Assembly: GCA_946480685.1 (NCBI GenBank)
Contig: CAMLLI010000092.1
Location: forward strand, 1 to 9,582
Direction: 5' to 3'
Origin: an uncultured Flammeovirgaceae bacterium
GTDB lineage: Bacteria; Bacteroidota; Bacteroidia; Cytophagales; Cyclobacteriaceae
Length of the DNA stretch: 9,582 nucleotides
Shown here: positions 1-6,517 of the stretch, piece by piece
Numbering within the stretch: position 1 is the stretch's first letter
How the letters are laid out: each line of letters starts with the position of its first letter
Notes under the pieces: generated by a model
Told to the model about the DNA's origin: nothing
What the model saw: the letters and a program-made list of their open reading frames with translations, nothing else
The model's database searches: none
Program-made: the position numbers and the translations under genes

Positions 1-83
1 CCCGTGTGGCCCCAGAAGAATATAAACTCCAGCTTCTCGCCTTGATCAAATCTATCCGTAAGCCATTTTATATCATACTTCAT
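1..83 (-). CDS. NADAR-family protein (N-terminal fragment)
   Basis: Reading the minus strand from the ATG at 83 gives 27 codons open to the left edge. They begin MKYDIKWLTDRF and end EFIFFWGHT. The start KY-I-WL followed by K-L-F-FFWGHT is what I know as the opening of NADAR domain proteins (YbiA / DUF1768), with the FFWGH strand near the active site. Characterised members are N-glycosidases that cleave riboflavin-pathway intermediates, and others act on ADP-ribosylated substrates. An in-frame TGA at 93-95 fixes this ATG as the first possible in-frame ATG start. The protein should be cytosolic and about 150-190 aa long, with the rest outside the window. It is divergent from the permease gene at 408. 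No convincing Bacteroidota promoter was found upstream. Family assignment rests on 27 residues, so it is likely but not certain. Confidence 0.72.
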   Translation of the reverse strand, partial: MKYDIKWLTDRFDQGEKLEFIFFWGHT

Positions 84-124
84 ACATGCAAATCAATTTC
101 AAATTACGCGAATAAAAAATATTA

Positions 125-264
125 CCCACAGAGCTCCCAGATCAACGCAGACTTTTTTATCACTGTACACTAAGAATATATTGAGAATATATTCTCGCAT
201 CCTACTCAATGCCTATACCGTCAGTCTGCAATATTGTTCTGCGTCAATCAGCGTCATCCGCAGG
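125..264. repeat. Imperfect inverted repeat (arms 125-152 and 238-264)
   Basis: The left arm read on the minus strand starts GTCTGCGTTGATCTG. The right arm on the plus strand starts TCTGCGTCAATCAGCG. Aligned without gaps, 17 of 27 positions match and many mismatches are transitions. Both arms show the ATCTGCG-type roughly 10-nt periodic pattern that I recall from degenerate intergenic repeats in Bacteroidota; that recollection needs a genome search. The arms are separated by 85 bp, and the perfect palindrome at 183-196 lies near the centre. It may be a decayed pair of REP-like elements or one bipartite element. Confidence 0.5.
173..196. promoter_or_regulatory. Perfect 14 bp palindrome with 10 bp direct repeat
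   Basis: GAGAATATATTCTC at 183-196 is a perfect palindrome. AGAATATATT occurs twice, at 173-182 and 184-193, offset by 11 bp, or about one helical turn. This spacing fits two dimer half-sites on the same face of the DNA. It lies between divergent genes, about 100 bp from the NADAR start and about 210 bp from the permease start. It could be an operator. It could also be the core of the surrounding inverted repeat, or chance in AT-rich sequence. Confidence 0.35.
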
Positions 265-407
265 CCCACTGCATTTGCCCGCTCGCGGACGAACCCGTAC
301 AGAAGCGTCCATCCCCCAGCTTGGGAAATCGCGCTTCCCGCTCACAATTTCTGCACTTTTTTTCATGGCACTACTATTGACCTTACGCGTAGCAAATCTC
401 ATAACCT

Positions 408-2798
408 ATGTTCAAGAGCTACTTCATTACGGGCCTACGCAACCTGCTGAAGCAAAAAGGATATTCATTTATCAAGATCATCGGGCTGGCATTCGGACTC
501 ACCGCGAGTATGATTATATACCTGTACGTTGCCGAAGATCTTTCCTACGATACATTTCACACCAACTATACGCGCATTGTACGCCTGCTCACCATCGATA
601 GTGCTGAAGGTGTAAGCAGCAAACTGGTTGGTGTTACACAACCTCGCCTCGCACCGGCTGCAGAAGAGGAATTACCGGAAGTAATAAAAAGTGCACGCCT
701 TACCGGCGGTGGCCGCTATGATTTAAGCTACCAGGATAAACCTTTGAAATGTGAAGCCGCCTTCCGTGCCGACCCTGCTATATTTGAAGTATTCGATTTC
801 AAGATCATTGATGGCGCCACAACGGGTGCGCTGGATAAACCGGGCTCCATCGTGATCACAGAAACGCTCGCCAAGAAAATTTTCGGCAGTGAAAATCCGA
901 TCGGTAAAACGGTGAAGCTCAACCAAAACACCGACCTGAATGTAACGGCTGTACTTGCCGATCTTCCCAAAAATTCACATTTGCAATTTGATCTGCTGCA
1001 TTCGCTTGTACCGGGACAAAATGAAGATGGCCTGCGACAGGCGCTCGACACGTGGCAAGGTATATTTTGCTTCTCGTACTTGCTGCTCGATAAACCGGTT
1101 GACCCTGCTGACCTGAACGCAAAACTGAAAGCCATCAGCACCAAGAACAACGCATACGAATTCTTTACACCTGTAGTGCAGCCGTTGCAGGATGTTCACT
1201 TGAAATCAAAAGAAATTCTCTTTGAGACAAACGCTAATAAATCGGATGTATTGAATGTATATGTACTCTCCACCATTGCTATACTGATTCTGATACTGGC
1301 AGCCGTAAACTTCATGAACCTGGTTACGGCCAAGTCAACCGGACGCGCGAAGGAAGTAGGCATGCGCAAAGTAATTGGCGCTGTACGCCAGCAACTTATT
1401 GCGCAGCACCTTATCGAATCGATACTGGTAACCTGTGTAGCGGCATTGCTGGCCGTTGCTGCTGTGCTGGTAGCCGTACCGTTGCTTAACAGCACGTACC
1501 ACCGGTTTGCCGATGTAACGGTACTCATGCAGCCACAAAGTATCGCGATGCTTGCAGGGCTGGTGTTGATCGTAGGTACATTAGCGGGACTATATCCTGC
1601 GTTTGTACTCTCATCCTTTAAACCTATACTGGTACTGAAAGGCTCATTCAAGAATTCAGCCGGCGGTATACGGTTGCGTAAGGCACTGGTCGTGCTTCAG
1701 TTTACAATCTCCATTGCACTTATGGTCGGTACCGGTATAGTATATCAGCAAATGCGGTTCATATATACTACCGACCTCGGCTACAGTCGCGAGCAGGTAA
1801 TAACGTTGCAGCAGAACGGGCAGATTGTTGCCAATGCCACCACGTTGAAAAATGAATTGCTGCACAACCCCAATATAGTGGCTGCCGGTACTTCATCTTC
1901 CCGCATGGGACAACAGTTGGGACGCACCAATATTTTCCCCGAGGGTGCCATCAGTGCCGAGACGAATATCATTACCAGTATTATGGTAGCGGACGAAAGC
2001 TTTATACCTACGATGGGTATAAAAGTTCTGGATGGACGAAACTTCTCACTCGACTACGATGATTCGCTTTCGATGATCATTAACGAGGAGATGGCACGCT
2101 TCCTCAAATGGAAAGATCCGGTTGGTAAAAAGATAAGTTTACAATCCGGTGCCACCATCAACGATCTCACCACCTATACCGTGGTGGGCGTTGTAAAAGA
2201 TTTTCACTTCGCTACTATACGCCATAAACTCGAACCATTGTTCATGCTCTATAATAAGGATAACGGATCGATGGCGGTGAAAGTGAAATCAGCGAATATG
2301 AAAGAGACCATGGCATTTATAGAAGACACGTGGAAGAAAATAAACCCGGGCACTACGTTCGAGTATGCTTTCCTCGATGAACAATTCGCCAACCTGTATC
2401 GGAATGAACAGGCCTTCGCCAGTATGTTCACACACTTCACAACACTGGCCATGATCATTGCCGGCCTGGGTCTCTTTGCACTCTCCGCGTTTACAGCTGA
2501 ACAACGCAGAAAAGAGATTGGCATACGCAAGGTACTGGGTGCCAGCAACGGCACCATCCTGTATAAATTATCAGCAGAGTTTATACAACTCATCTTTGTA
2601 TCGTTTATCGTAGCCAGCGTCATTGCATACTTCGTGATGAACCAGTGGCTGGCCGACTTTCAATATAGCATCTCGATCGGAGCGGGTACTTTTATTATAG
2701 CGGGTATAGCATCGATCGTAATCGCGTTGCTTACCATCAGCTTCCAGGCACTGAAGGCGGCCCTCAGCAATCCGGTGGATGCCCTTCGCAGCGAATAG
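408..2798 (+). CDS. MacB/FtsX-type ABC transporter permease, 8-TM fused form (copy 1)
   Basis: This 796 aa inner-membrane protein is a type VII ABC permease of the MacB/FtsX/LolCE superfamily, in the double-length form common in Bacteroidota. By eye the order is TM1 at about 21-43, a periplasmic MacB core-like domain at 45-275, and three helices at about 282-305, 333-360 and 378-400. The second half has TM5 at 424-446, a second periplasmic domain at 450-670, and helices at 676-696, 724-746 and 758-780. Each half carries the FtsX signature after its first FtsX helix: AKEVGMRKVIGA (314-325) and RKEIGIRKVLGA (701-712). Such permeases use ATP hydrolysis by a partner to move periplasmic domains mechanically; the substrate cannot be read from sequence. 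No ATPase or membrane-fusion gene is in the window. The start MFKSYF matches the family N terminus and copy 2. No clear ribosome binding site is seen, which is normal for the phylum. Confidence 0.93.
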   Translation: MFKSYFITGLRNLLKQKGYSFIKIIGLAFGLTASMIIYLYVAEDLSYDTFHTNYTRIVRLLTIDSAEGVSSKLVGVTQPRLAPAAEEELPEVIKSARLTGGGRYDLSYQDKPLKCEAAFRADPAIFEVFDFKIIDGATTGALDKPGSIVITETLAKKIFGSENPIGKTVKLNQNTDLNVTAVLADLPKNSHLQFDLLHSLVPGQNEDGLRQALDTWQGIFCFSYLLLDKPVDPADLNAKLKAISTKNNAYEFFTPVVQPLQDVHLKSKEILFETNANKSDVLNVYVLSTIAILILILAAVNFMNLVTAKSTGRAKEVGMRKVIGAVRQQLIAQHLIESILVTCVAALLAVAAVLVAVPLLNSTYHRFADVTVLMQPQSIAMLAGLVLIVGTLAGLYPAFVLSSFKPILVLKGSFKNSAGGIRLRKALVVLQFTISIALMVGTGIVYQQMRFIYTTDLGYSREQVITLQQNGQIVANATTLKNELLHNPNIVAAGTSSSRMGQQLGRTNIFPEGAISAETNIITSIMVADESFIPTMGIKVLDGRNFSLDYDDSLSMIINEEMARFLKWKDPVGKKISLQSGATINDLTTYTVVGVVKDFHFATIRHKLEPLFMLYNKDNGSMAVKVKSANMKETMAFIEDTWKKINPGTTFEYAFLDEQFANLYRNEQAFASMFTHFTTLAMIIAGLGLFALSAFTAEQRRKEIGIRKVLGASNGTILYKLSAEFIQLIFVSFIVASVIAYFVMNQWLADFQYSISIGAGTFIIAGIASIVIALLTISFQALKAALSNPVDALRSE

Positions 2799-2830
2799 TT
2801 TTTAGTTAACATAGTGAATTCCATAGCCGT

Positions 2831-2896
2831 GGTCTCGTACATCAGCAGCATCCATTCTGATTGTATGGAGACCGCTGGCTGCGGACCATGATGTAC
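2831..2896. promoter_or_regulatory. Nested inverted repeats between the two permease genes
   Basis: The 137 bp gap contains GGTCTC (2831-2836) with GAGACC (2868-2873), TCCAT (2851-2855) with ATGGA (2865-2869), and GTACATCA (2837-2844) with TGATGTAC (2889-2896). All are perfect. The first and third pairs interleave, so they would compete as RNA hairpins or form a pseudoknot. No U-tract follows, so a simple intrinsic terminator is unlikely. Possible roles are a processing or attenuation element separating expression of the two paralogues, or an operator. No exact promoter box was found before the gene at 2936. Confidence 0.35.
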
Positions 2897-2935
2897 TATC
2901 CATTTTGGAGCCGTATATTCACACCGTAAATCGGT

Positions 2936-5362
2936 ATGATAAAAAGCTACTTGTCCATAGCGTTACGGTATATGCTTCGGCACAAAGGCTTCTCGTTCAT
3001 AAACATTGCCGGACTTACCATCGGCATTGCGTGTAGCCTTCTCATTGTGTTATACCTCCATGATGAACTAAGCTATGATACCTTCCACCCGAATGCCAAT
3101 CGTATATACCGTGTCGCGTTTCGTGGCATGTTGCAGGGCAAAAAAGTATTATCGGTATATACTGCAGCTCCGCTGGCAAAGACACTTCAACGCGAAAGCA
3201 GTGCTGTGGAATCTGTCACACGATTGGCAAGCTGGGCTACATTTCCGATGCGCTATGAAGATCGGTCCTTTACCGAGCCCAATCTTTTATTAGCAGATTC
3301 AAACTTCTTTCACTTCTTTAATTTTCAATTGATAGAAGGTGATCCCGATGAAGTATTGCGCGGCCAACGTAAACTGGTGATTACCGAATCTACAGCCCAA
3401 CGTTACTTCGACTATAAAGGCCCTGGCGATAGAACACCGATCGGAAAAACGATGGTGCTGGCACAGGGATATACTGTACAAGTAAGCGGCATTGCTGCTG
3501 ATCCTCCGGCCAACAGCCACTTTCACTTCACCGGTATACTTTCGCTTACTTCGTGGGGCGATGTGCACACCTCGAACTGGGTAACCGGACGCACCATCAC
3601 TTATTTCAAACTCAAGCCCGATGCTACCATCAAACCGGTTGATGAAATGCTGCATGCTTTTGTCAAGAAGCATGTAGATCCGGAACTGGAAGAATTGAGA
3701 AGAGTAAATATTGATCAGTCAAAAATACAAGGCAACGAGATTGCATTTTTTACACAACGTCTCACGGATATACATCTCTACTCGCGTTTTACCGATGAGA
3801 TTGAGACCAACGGTAACATTCAGTATATATACCTCTTCAGTGCTATAGCAGCCTTCATCACGTTACTGGCTTGCATTAACTTTATGAATCTGTCAACGGC
3901 ACGTTCGGCCAGTCGCGCGAAAGAAGTTGGGGTGCGTAAAACGGTTGGCGCACCGGTATCTCGTCTCATTGGTCAGTTCATGCTCGAATCGTTCTTCTAT
4001 ATAGTGATTGCCGTACTGCTGGCATTATTCATCGTCAGTATATTGCTTCTGCCTTTCAATATACTTGCCGAGAAACAACTGAGCATGCGTGTGTTTCTGT
4101 CACCGCTGTTCTTCACAGGGCTCCCTATCTTCGCGATCATTGTAGGTTTACTCGCAGGAAGTTACCCGGCATTCTATCTTACAACCTTCTCGCCTATTGA
4201 AGTAATGAAGGGACGCATTCGTTCGCGCAGGCGCACGTATGGTATACGCAATGCACTGGTTGTATTCCAGTTCTTTATTTCATCGGGGTTGATCATTGCT
4301 ACGCTGGTGGTATATCAACAACTGCAATATATACAGAAGGCAAGTCTCGGGTTCGATAAGAGTAACCTGGTAAACCTGTTGCATACGCGTAACCTTGGTG
4401 AGAACGGTGCTGCGTTTAAAAAAGAATTACTGCAACATGAATCCATCGTAGCCGCGAGCTATTGCAATCGCCTCCCTCCCAACATCGACTGGCAATTTGT
4501 ATTCAGTACTACCGACCCGGCCCGCGACTATATGTTAAATGTGTATGAGATGGACTACGATCACATGCGCACGATGAAGTATAAAATGATCACCGGCAGG
4601 TTCTTCTCTCCCGAGTTTCCATCCGATTCAACAGCAATGATCCTCAACGAGACGGCTGCGGAAAAGATGGGTATAAAAACACTGGCCGGTAAAACATTGT
4701 GGAGTATATATGGCGGACATGAAAAAGCGGTTGAACACGAAGTGATCGGTATCATGCAGGACTTCAACTTTCAATCGTTGAAAGATCCGATCCAGCCGAT
4801 GGCGATTGTATTGGGCAAGCAACCGAACTGGGAGATGGCAATCCGTATACAGGGAACCCACGTTGAGCAAACGCTCGATACCATTCGAAGTCTTTGGAAA
4901 AAACATTCACCTGAGGCCGCCTTCGAATATACTTTCCTCGACCGGAATTTTGAACGCAAGCACCAAACCGAAAGGCGCATCGGCCAGCTTTTTCTGATCT
5001 TTACAGTACTCGCTTTTTTTATAGCCTGCCTGGGTCTGGTAGGTCTTGCCAATTTCATGGCGGAACAACGAACAAAAGAAATCGGCATTCGTAAAGTGAT
5101 GGGTGCAACAGAACGCAGCATCATTCGTTTACTCAATAAAGATTTCCTGAAGCTGGTATTGATTGCTAACCTCCTCGCCTGGCCCATCAGCGGATGGCTC
5201 ATGCACATCTGGCTAAAGCAATTCGCCTATCATATCGAACCGGCATGGTGGATATTTATAGTAGCCGGTCTCGCTACATTTACCATCGCCTTCTTCTCGG
5301 TCAGTTACCGCGCCTGGAAAGCTTCACAGGGCAACCCGGTTAATTCCCTTCGTGACGAGTAA
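2936..5362 (+). CDS. MacB/FtsX-type ABC transporter permease, 8-TM fused form (copy 2)
   Basis: This 808 aa paralogue of the preceding gene has the same architecture. TM1 is at about 21-43, followed by a periplasmic domain and helices at about 295-318, 346-372 and 392-413. TM5 is at about 440-461, followed by a second periplasmic domain and helices at about 684-708, 739-758 and 770-790. The two FtsX signatures are AKEVGVRKTVGA (328-339) and TKEIGIRKVMGA (713-724). The N termini of the copies are clearly related (KSY, KG-SFI-I-GL, ELSYDTFH versus DLSYDTFH), but the periplasmic domains have diverged. This points to old tandem duplication or family expansion, not a recent copy. It probably pairs as homo- or heterodimer with an ATPase encoded elsewhere. 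The ATG at 2936 gives the family N terminus MIKSYL. The gene ends at a TAA that is part of a hairpin (5360-5380). Confidence 0.93.
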   Translation: MIKSYLSIALRYMLRHKGFSFINIAGLTIGIACSLLIVLYLHDELSYDTFHPNANRIYRVAFRGMLQGKKVLSVYTAAPLAKTLQRESSAVESVTRLASWATFPMRYEDRSFTEPNLLLADSNFFHFFNFQLIEGDPDEVLRGQRKLVITESTAQRYFDYKGPGDRTPIGKTMVLAQGYTVQVSGIAADPPANSHFHFTGILSLTSWGDVHTSNWVTGRTITYFKLKPDATIKPVDEMLHAFVKKHVDPELEELRRVNIDQSKIQGNEIAFFTQRLTDIHLYSRFTDEIETNGNIQYIYLFSAIAAFITLLACINFMNLSTARSASRAKEVGVRKTVGAPVSRLIGQFMLESFFYIVIAVLLALFIVSILLLPFNILAEKQLSMRVFLSPLFFTGLPIFAIIVGLLAGSYPAFYLTTFSPIEVMKGRIRSRRRTYGIRNALVVFQFFISSGLIIATLVVYQQLQYIQKASLGFDKSNLVNLLHTRNLGENGAAFKKELLQHESIVAASYCNRLPPNIDWQFVFSTTDPARDYMLNVYEMDYDHMRTMKYKMITGRFFSPEFPSDSTAMILNETAAEKMGIKTLAGKTLWSIYGGHEKAVEHEVIGIMQDFNFQSLKDPIQPMAIVLGKQPNWEMAIRIQGTHVEQTLDTIRSLWKKHSPEAAFEYTFLDRNFERKHQTERRIGQLFLIFTVLAFFIACLGLVGLANFMAEQRTKEIGIRKVMGATERSIIRLLNKDFLKLVLIANLLAWPISGWLMHIWLKQFAYHIEPAWWIFIVAGLATFTIAFFSVSYRAWKASQGNPVNSLRDE

Positions 5363-5380
5363 TAACGTTAACCGTTATTA
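5360..5380 (+). terminator. Hairpin overlapping the permease stop codon
   Basis: TAATAACG (5360-5367) and CGTTATTA (5373-5380) form a perfect 8 bp stem with a 5 nt loop. The first three bases are the TAA stop of the permease. The stem is AT-rich and lacks a following T-tract, so termination would be weak. It may instead protect or pause the 3' end, or be an operator for the next gene, whose start is 105 bp away. Confidence 0.3.
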
Positions 5381-5484
5381 GTAAATACGGATAACAGATA
5401 AACTTATAACGATTAACTTTTAATTGACGCATAGGGGTAAACACCAGGTCGGCTGTCTGGGATAAAACACTACTATAAGGATTT

Positions 5485-6222
5485 ATGAAAATGATTAAAA
5501 TTACCCTCGCCTCGCTTCTGTTCGCTGTAGCTACTATTTCATACGGACAAGAAGAAATTACGAAAGACCTCCGTTCCTTTAACCGGGTTATTGCTTCTCC
5601 GAAGATCAATGTTATTCTTGAAGAAGGTGATCACGAAAGTATTCGCATGGTATATTCCAACGTATCAGCCGATAAGATCAATATCGAAGTGAAAGGAAAA
5701 ACACTTCGTCTTTACCTGGACGATGCCAAGGTAACAGACAAACTAGAACGTGAGCACTGGGGAAAAAACAGTGTCTATAGAAATGCTACGGTAACAGCAT
5801 ACGTTACCTATCGCCAGTTGAAACATCTTGAAATTCGCGGAGCACAGGAACTTACCTGCAAGAGCGAACTGAAAGCAAAGAAGTTCAAACTGAAAGCGTA
5901 TGGTGAAAACGAAATAACGTTAGCCGGTATAAAAACAGAGTATCTAAAGACCAGCTTCTACGGTCAGAATGATCTGAAAATAAAAGGCGGCACAGCCGAA
6001 TACCAGAAGTACAGACTCTTCGGTGAGAACAAGATCGATACACAAGCCTTAAAGAGTTTCTCCACCATTACGAATATATATGGTGAGAGCAAAATCAAAC
6101 TCACTACACAAGACGAACTTCGTGTAAATTCCTTTGGTGAATCACGCGTATCCTACAACGGAGACGCCCAGGTAAGCAAAGGACTTATTTTTGGAAGAAC
6201 ACACATCGACAAAATCTACTAG
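5485..6222 (+). CDS. Secreted DUF2807 (head GIN domain) protein with 20-residue solenoid repeats
   Basis: This 245 aa exported protein has a Sec signal peptide at about 1-21 (MKMIKITLASLLFAV, then cleavage near SYG|QEE) and no lipobox cysteine. Residues about 31-240 match the DUF2807 or 'putative auto-transporter adhesin, head GIN' family: SFNRVIASPKINVILEEGDH, then a pattern like KI-IEVKGKTLRLYL. From about 117 on, a glycine-centred motif recurs: RGAQEL, YGENEI, YGQNDL, FGENKI, YGESKI, FGESRV and FGRTHI, with glycines at 119, 140, 160, 180, 200, 218 and 237. A spacing of about 20 residues fits coils of a beta-solenoid. Its role is unknown in general; the adhesin label is only a family name. 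It should be periplasmic or surface-exposed. ATG at 5485 has AAGG at 5477-5480; the second ATG at 5491 would leave a slightly shorter signal peptide and is possible. The hairpin at 6237-6284 follows. Confidence 0.88.
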   Translation: MKMIKITLASLLFAVATISYGQEEITKDLRSFNRVIASPKINVILEEGDHESIRMVYSNVSADKINIEVKGKTLRLYLDDAKVTDKLEREHWGKNSVYRNATVTAYVTYRQLKHLEIRGAQELTCKSELKAKKFKLKAYGENEITLAGIKTEYLKTSFYGQNDLKIKGGTAEYQKYRLFGENKIDTQALKSFSTITNIYGESKIKLTTQDELRVNSFGESRVSYNGDAQVSKGLIFGRTHIDKIY

Positions 6223-6236
6223 CAGTGTTGGTGCCA

Positions 6237-6284
6237 GAGGCTAGTAGCTCGCTGCTATCTTTGAGGCTGCGAGCTACTAGCTTC
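6237..6284. terminator. Strong hairpin after the DUF2807 gene, repeat-derived
   Basis: GCTAGTAGCTCG (6240-6251) and CGAGCTACTAGC (6270-6281) pair perfectly over 12 bp with an 18 nt loop. Three more pairs (one G-T) extend the stem to 6237-6284. It begins 15 bp after the stop of the DUF2807 gene and lies between convergent genes, so it may terminate transcription or block 3' degradation. No T-tract follows. A further copy of AGCTACTAG at 6286-6294 offers an alternative partner. Its AGCT/CTGCGAG wording resembles the composite repeats further right, so it is probably a member of the same repeat family. Confidence 0.5.
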
Positions 6285-6357
6285 CAGCTACTAGTCTGCT
6301 TGGTCATAATTTATTCCGATACTCGCTTTTGGCAACACACTTAGAGTAATCGATTCA

Positions 6358-6430
6358 CTCGCAGCTCAACGCTCGCGGCTCATAGCTGTTTATCTAAAAT
6401 TCCAGCCGCCAGCAACTTGCAGCCAGCAGC
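6358..6430 (+). repeat. Composite intergenic repeat, unit A
   Basis: This 73 bp unit has two halves. The first starts CTCGCAGCTCAACGCTCG and continues GCGGCTC. A short AT-rich link (TCTAAAATTCCAG) follows, then a CCGCCAGCAACTTGCAGCCAGCAGC tail made of AGC/CAGC steps. The first 24 bases match unit B at 23 positions. Units A and B are direct repeats 89 bp apart, start to start. AGCT-containing steps make the first half weakly self-complementary. Confidence 0.7.
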
Positions 6431-6446
6431 CGTCTTACTTATTACT

Positions 6447-6513
6447 CTCGCAGCTCAAAGCTCGCGGCTCGAAGCTATTTACTTAAATTTTCCAGTCGCC
6501 TGTAGCCAGCAGC
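6447..6513 (+). repeat. Composite intergenic repeat, unit B
   Basis: This is a direct copy of unit A, with the same order: CTCGCAGCTCAAAGCTCG, GGCTC, an AT link ending TTTTCCAG, and a shortened tail ending TAGCCAGCAGC. It lies immediately downstream of the hydrolase gene, ending 4 bp before its stop codon. Confidence 0.7.
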
Positions 6514-6517
6514 TTCT

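Larger units (their letters stand above)
84..407. other. Divergent intergenic region, no gene seen
   Basis: This 324 bp gap lies between the divergent NADAR and permease genes. Open frames here (for example from 181 and 209) translate into low-complexity, unconserved-looking peptides and run into the permease gene in another frame, so I do not call them genes. It holds the inverted repeat 125-264 with its central palindrome (separate entries). It also has a small GC-rich hairpin (GGGAA 323-327 with TTCCC 335-339) and a run of seven T at 357-363. I saw no exact TAnnTTTG promoter box on either strand, so the promoters of both flanking genes are unplaced. Confidence 0.6.

Noticed and set aside
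89..96. TTGATTTG on the minus strand as -7 box of the NADAR gene
   Set aside because: It has one mismatch, no -33 TTG, and would give an essentially leaderless transcript; too weak to call.
323..363. GGGAA/TTCCC hairpin followed by a run of seven T as a terminator
   Set aside because: The stem is only 5 bp and the T-run begins 18 nt after it, with no gene upstream on that strand to terminate.
209..601. 130-codon open frame (and the overlapping one at 181-450) before and into the first permease
   Set aside because: The peptides look random, overlap the well-supported permease gene in another frame, and sit over the inverted-repeat region.
1196..1651. 151-codon minus-strand frame, and similar long antisense frames at 728-1150, 2249-2623 and 4771-5208
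   Set aside because: They lie wholly inside the permease genes, are serine/alanine-rich or otherwise low-information, and lack any domain feature; they are antisense shadows.
6358..6513. Direct repeats that could suggest a CRISPR array
   Set aside because: There are only two direct units of unequal length, related along their whole extent and lacking unique spacers, and no cas gene is nearby.
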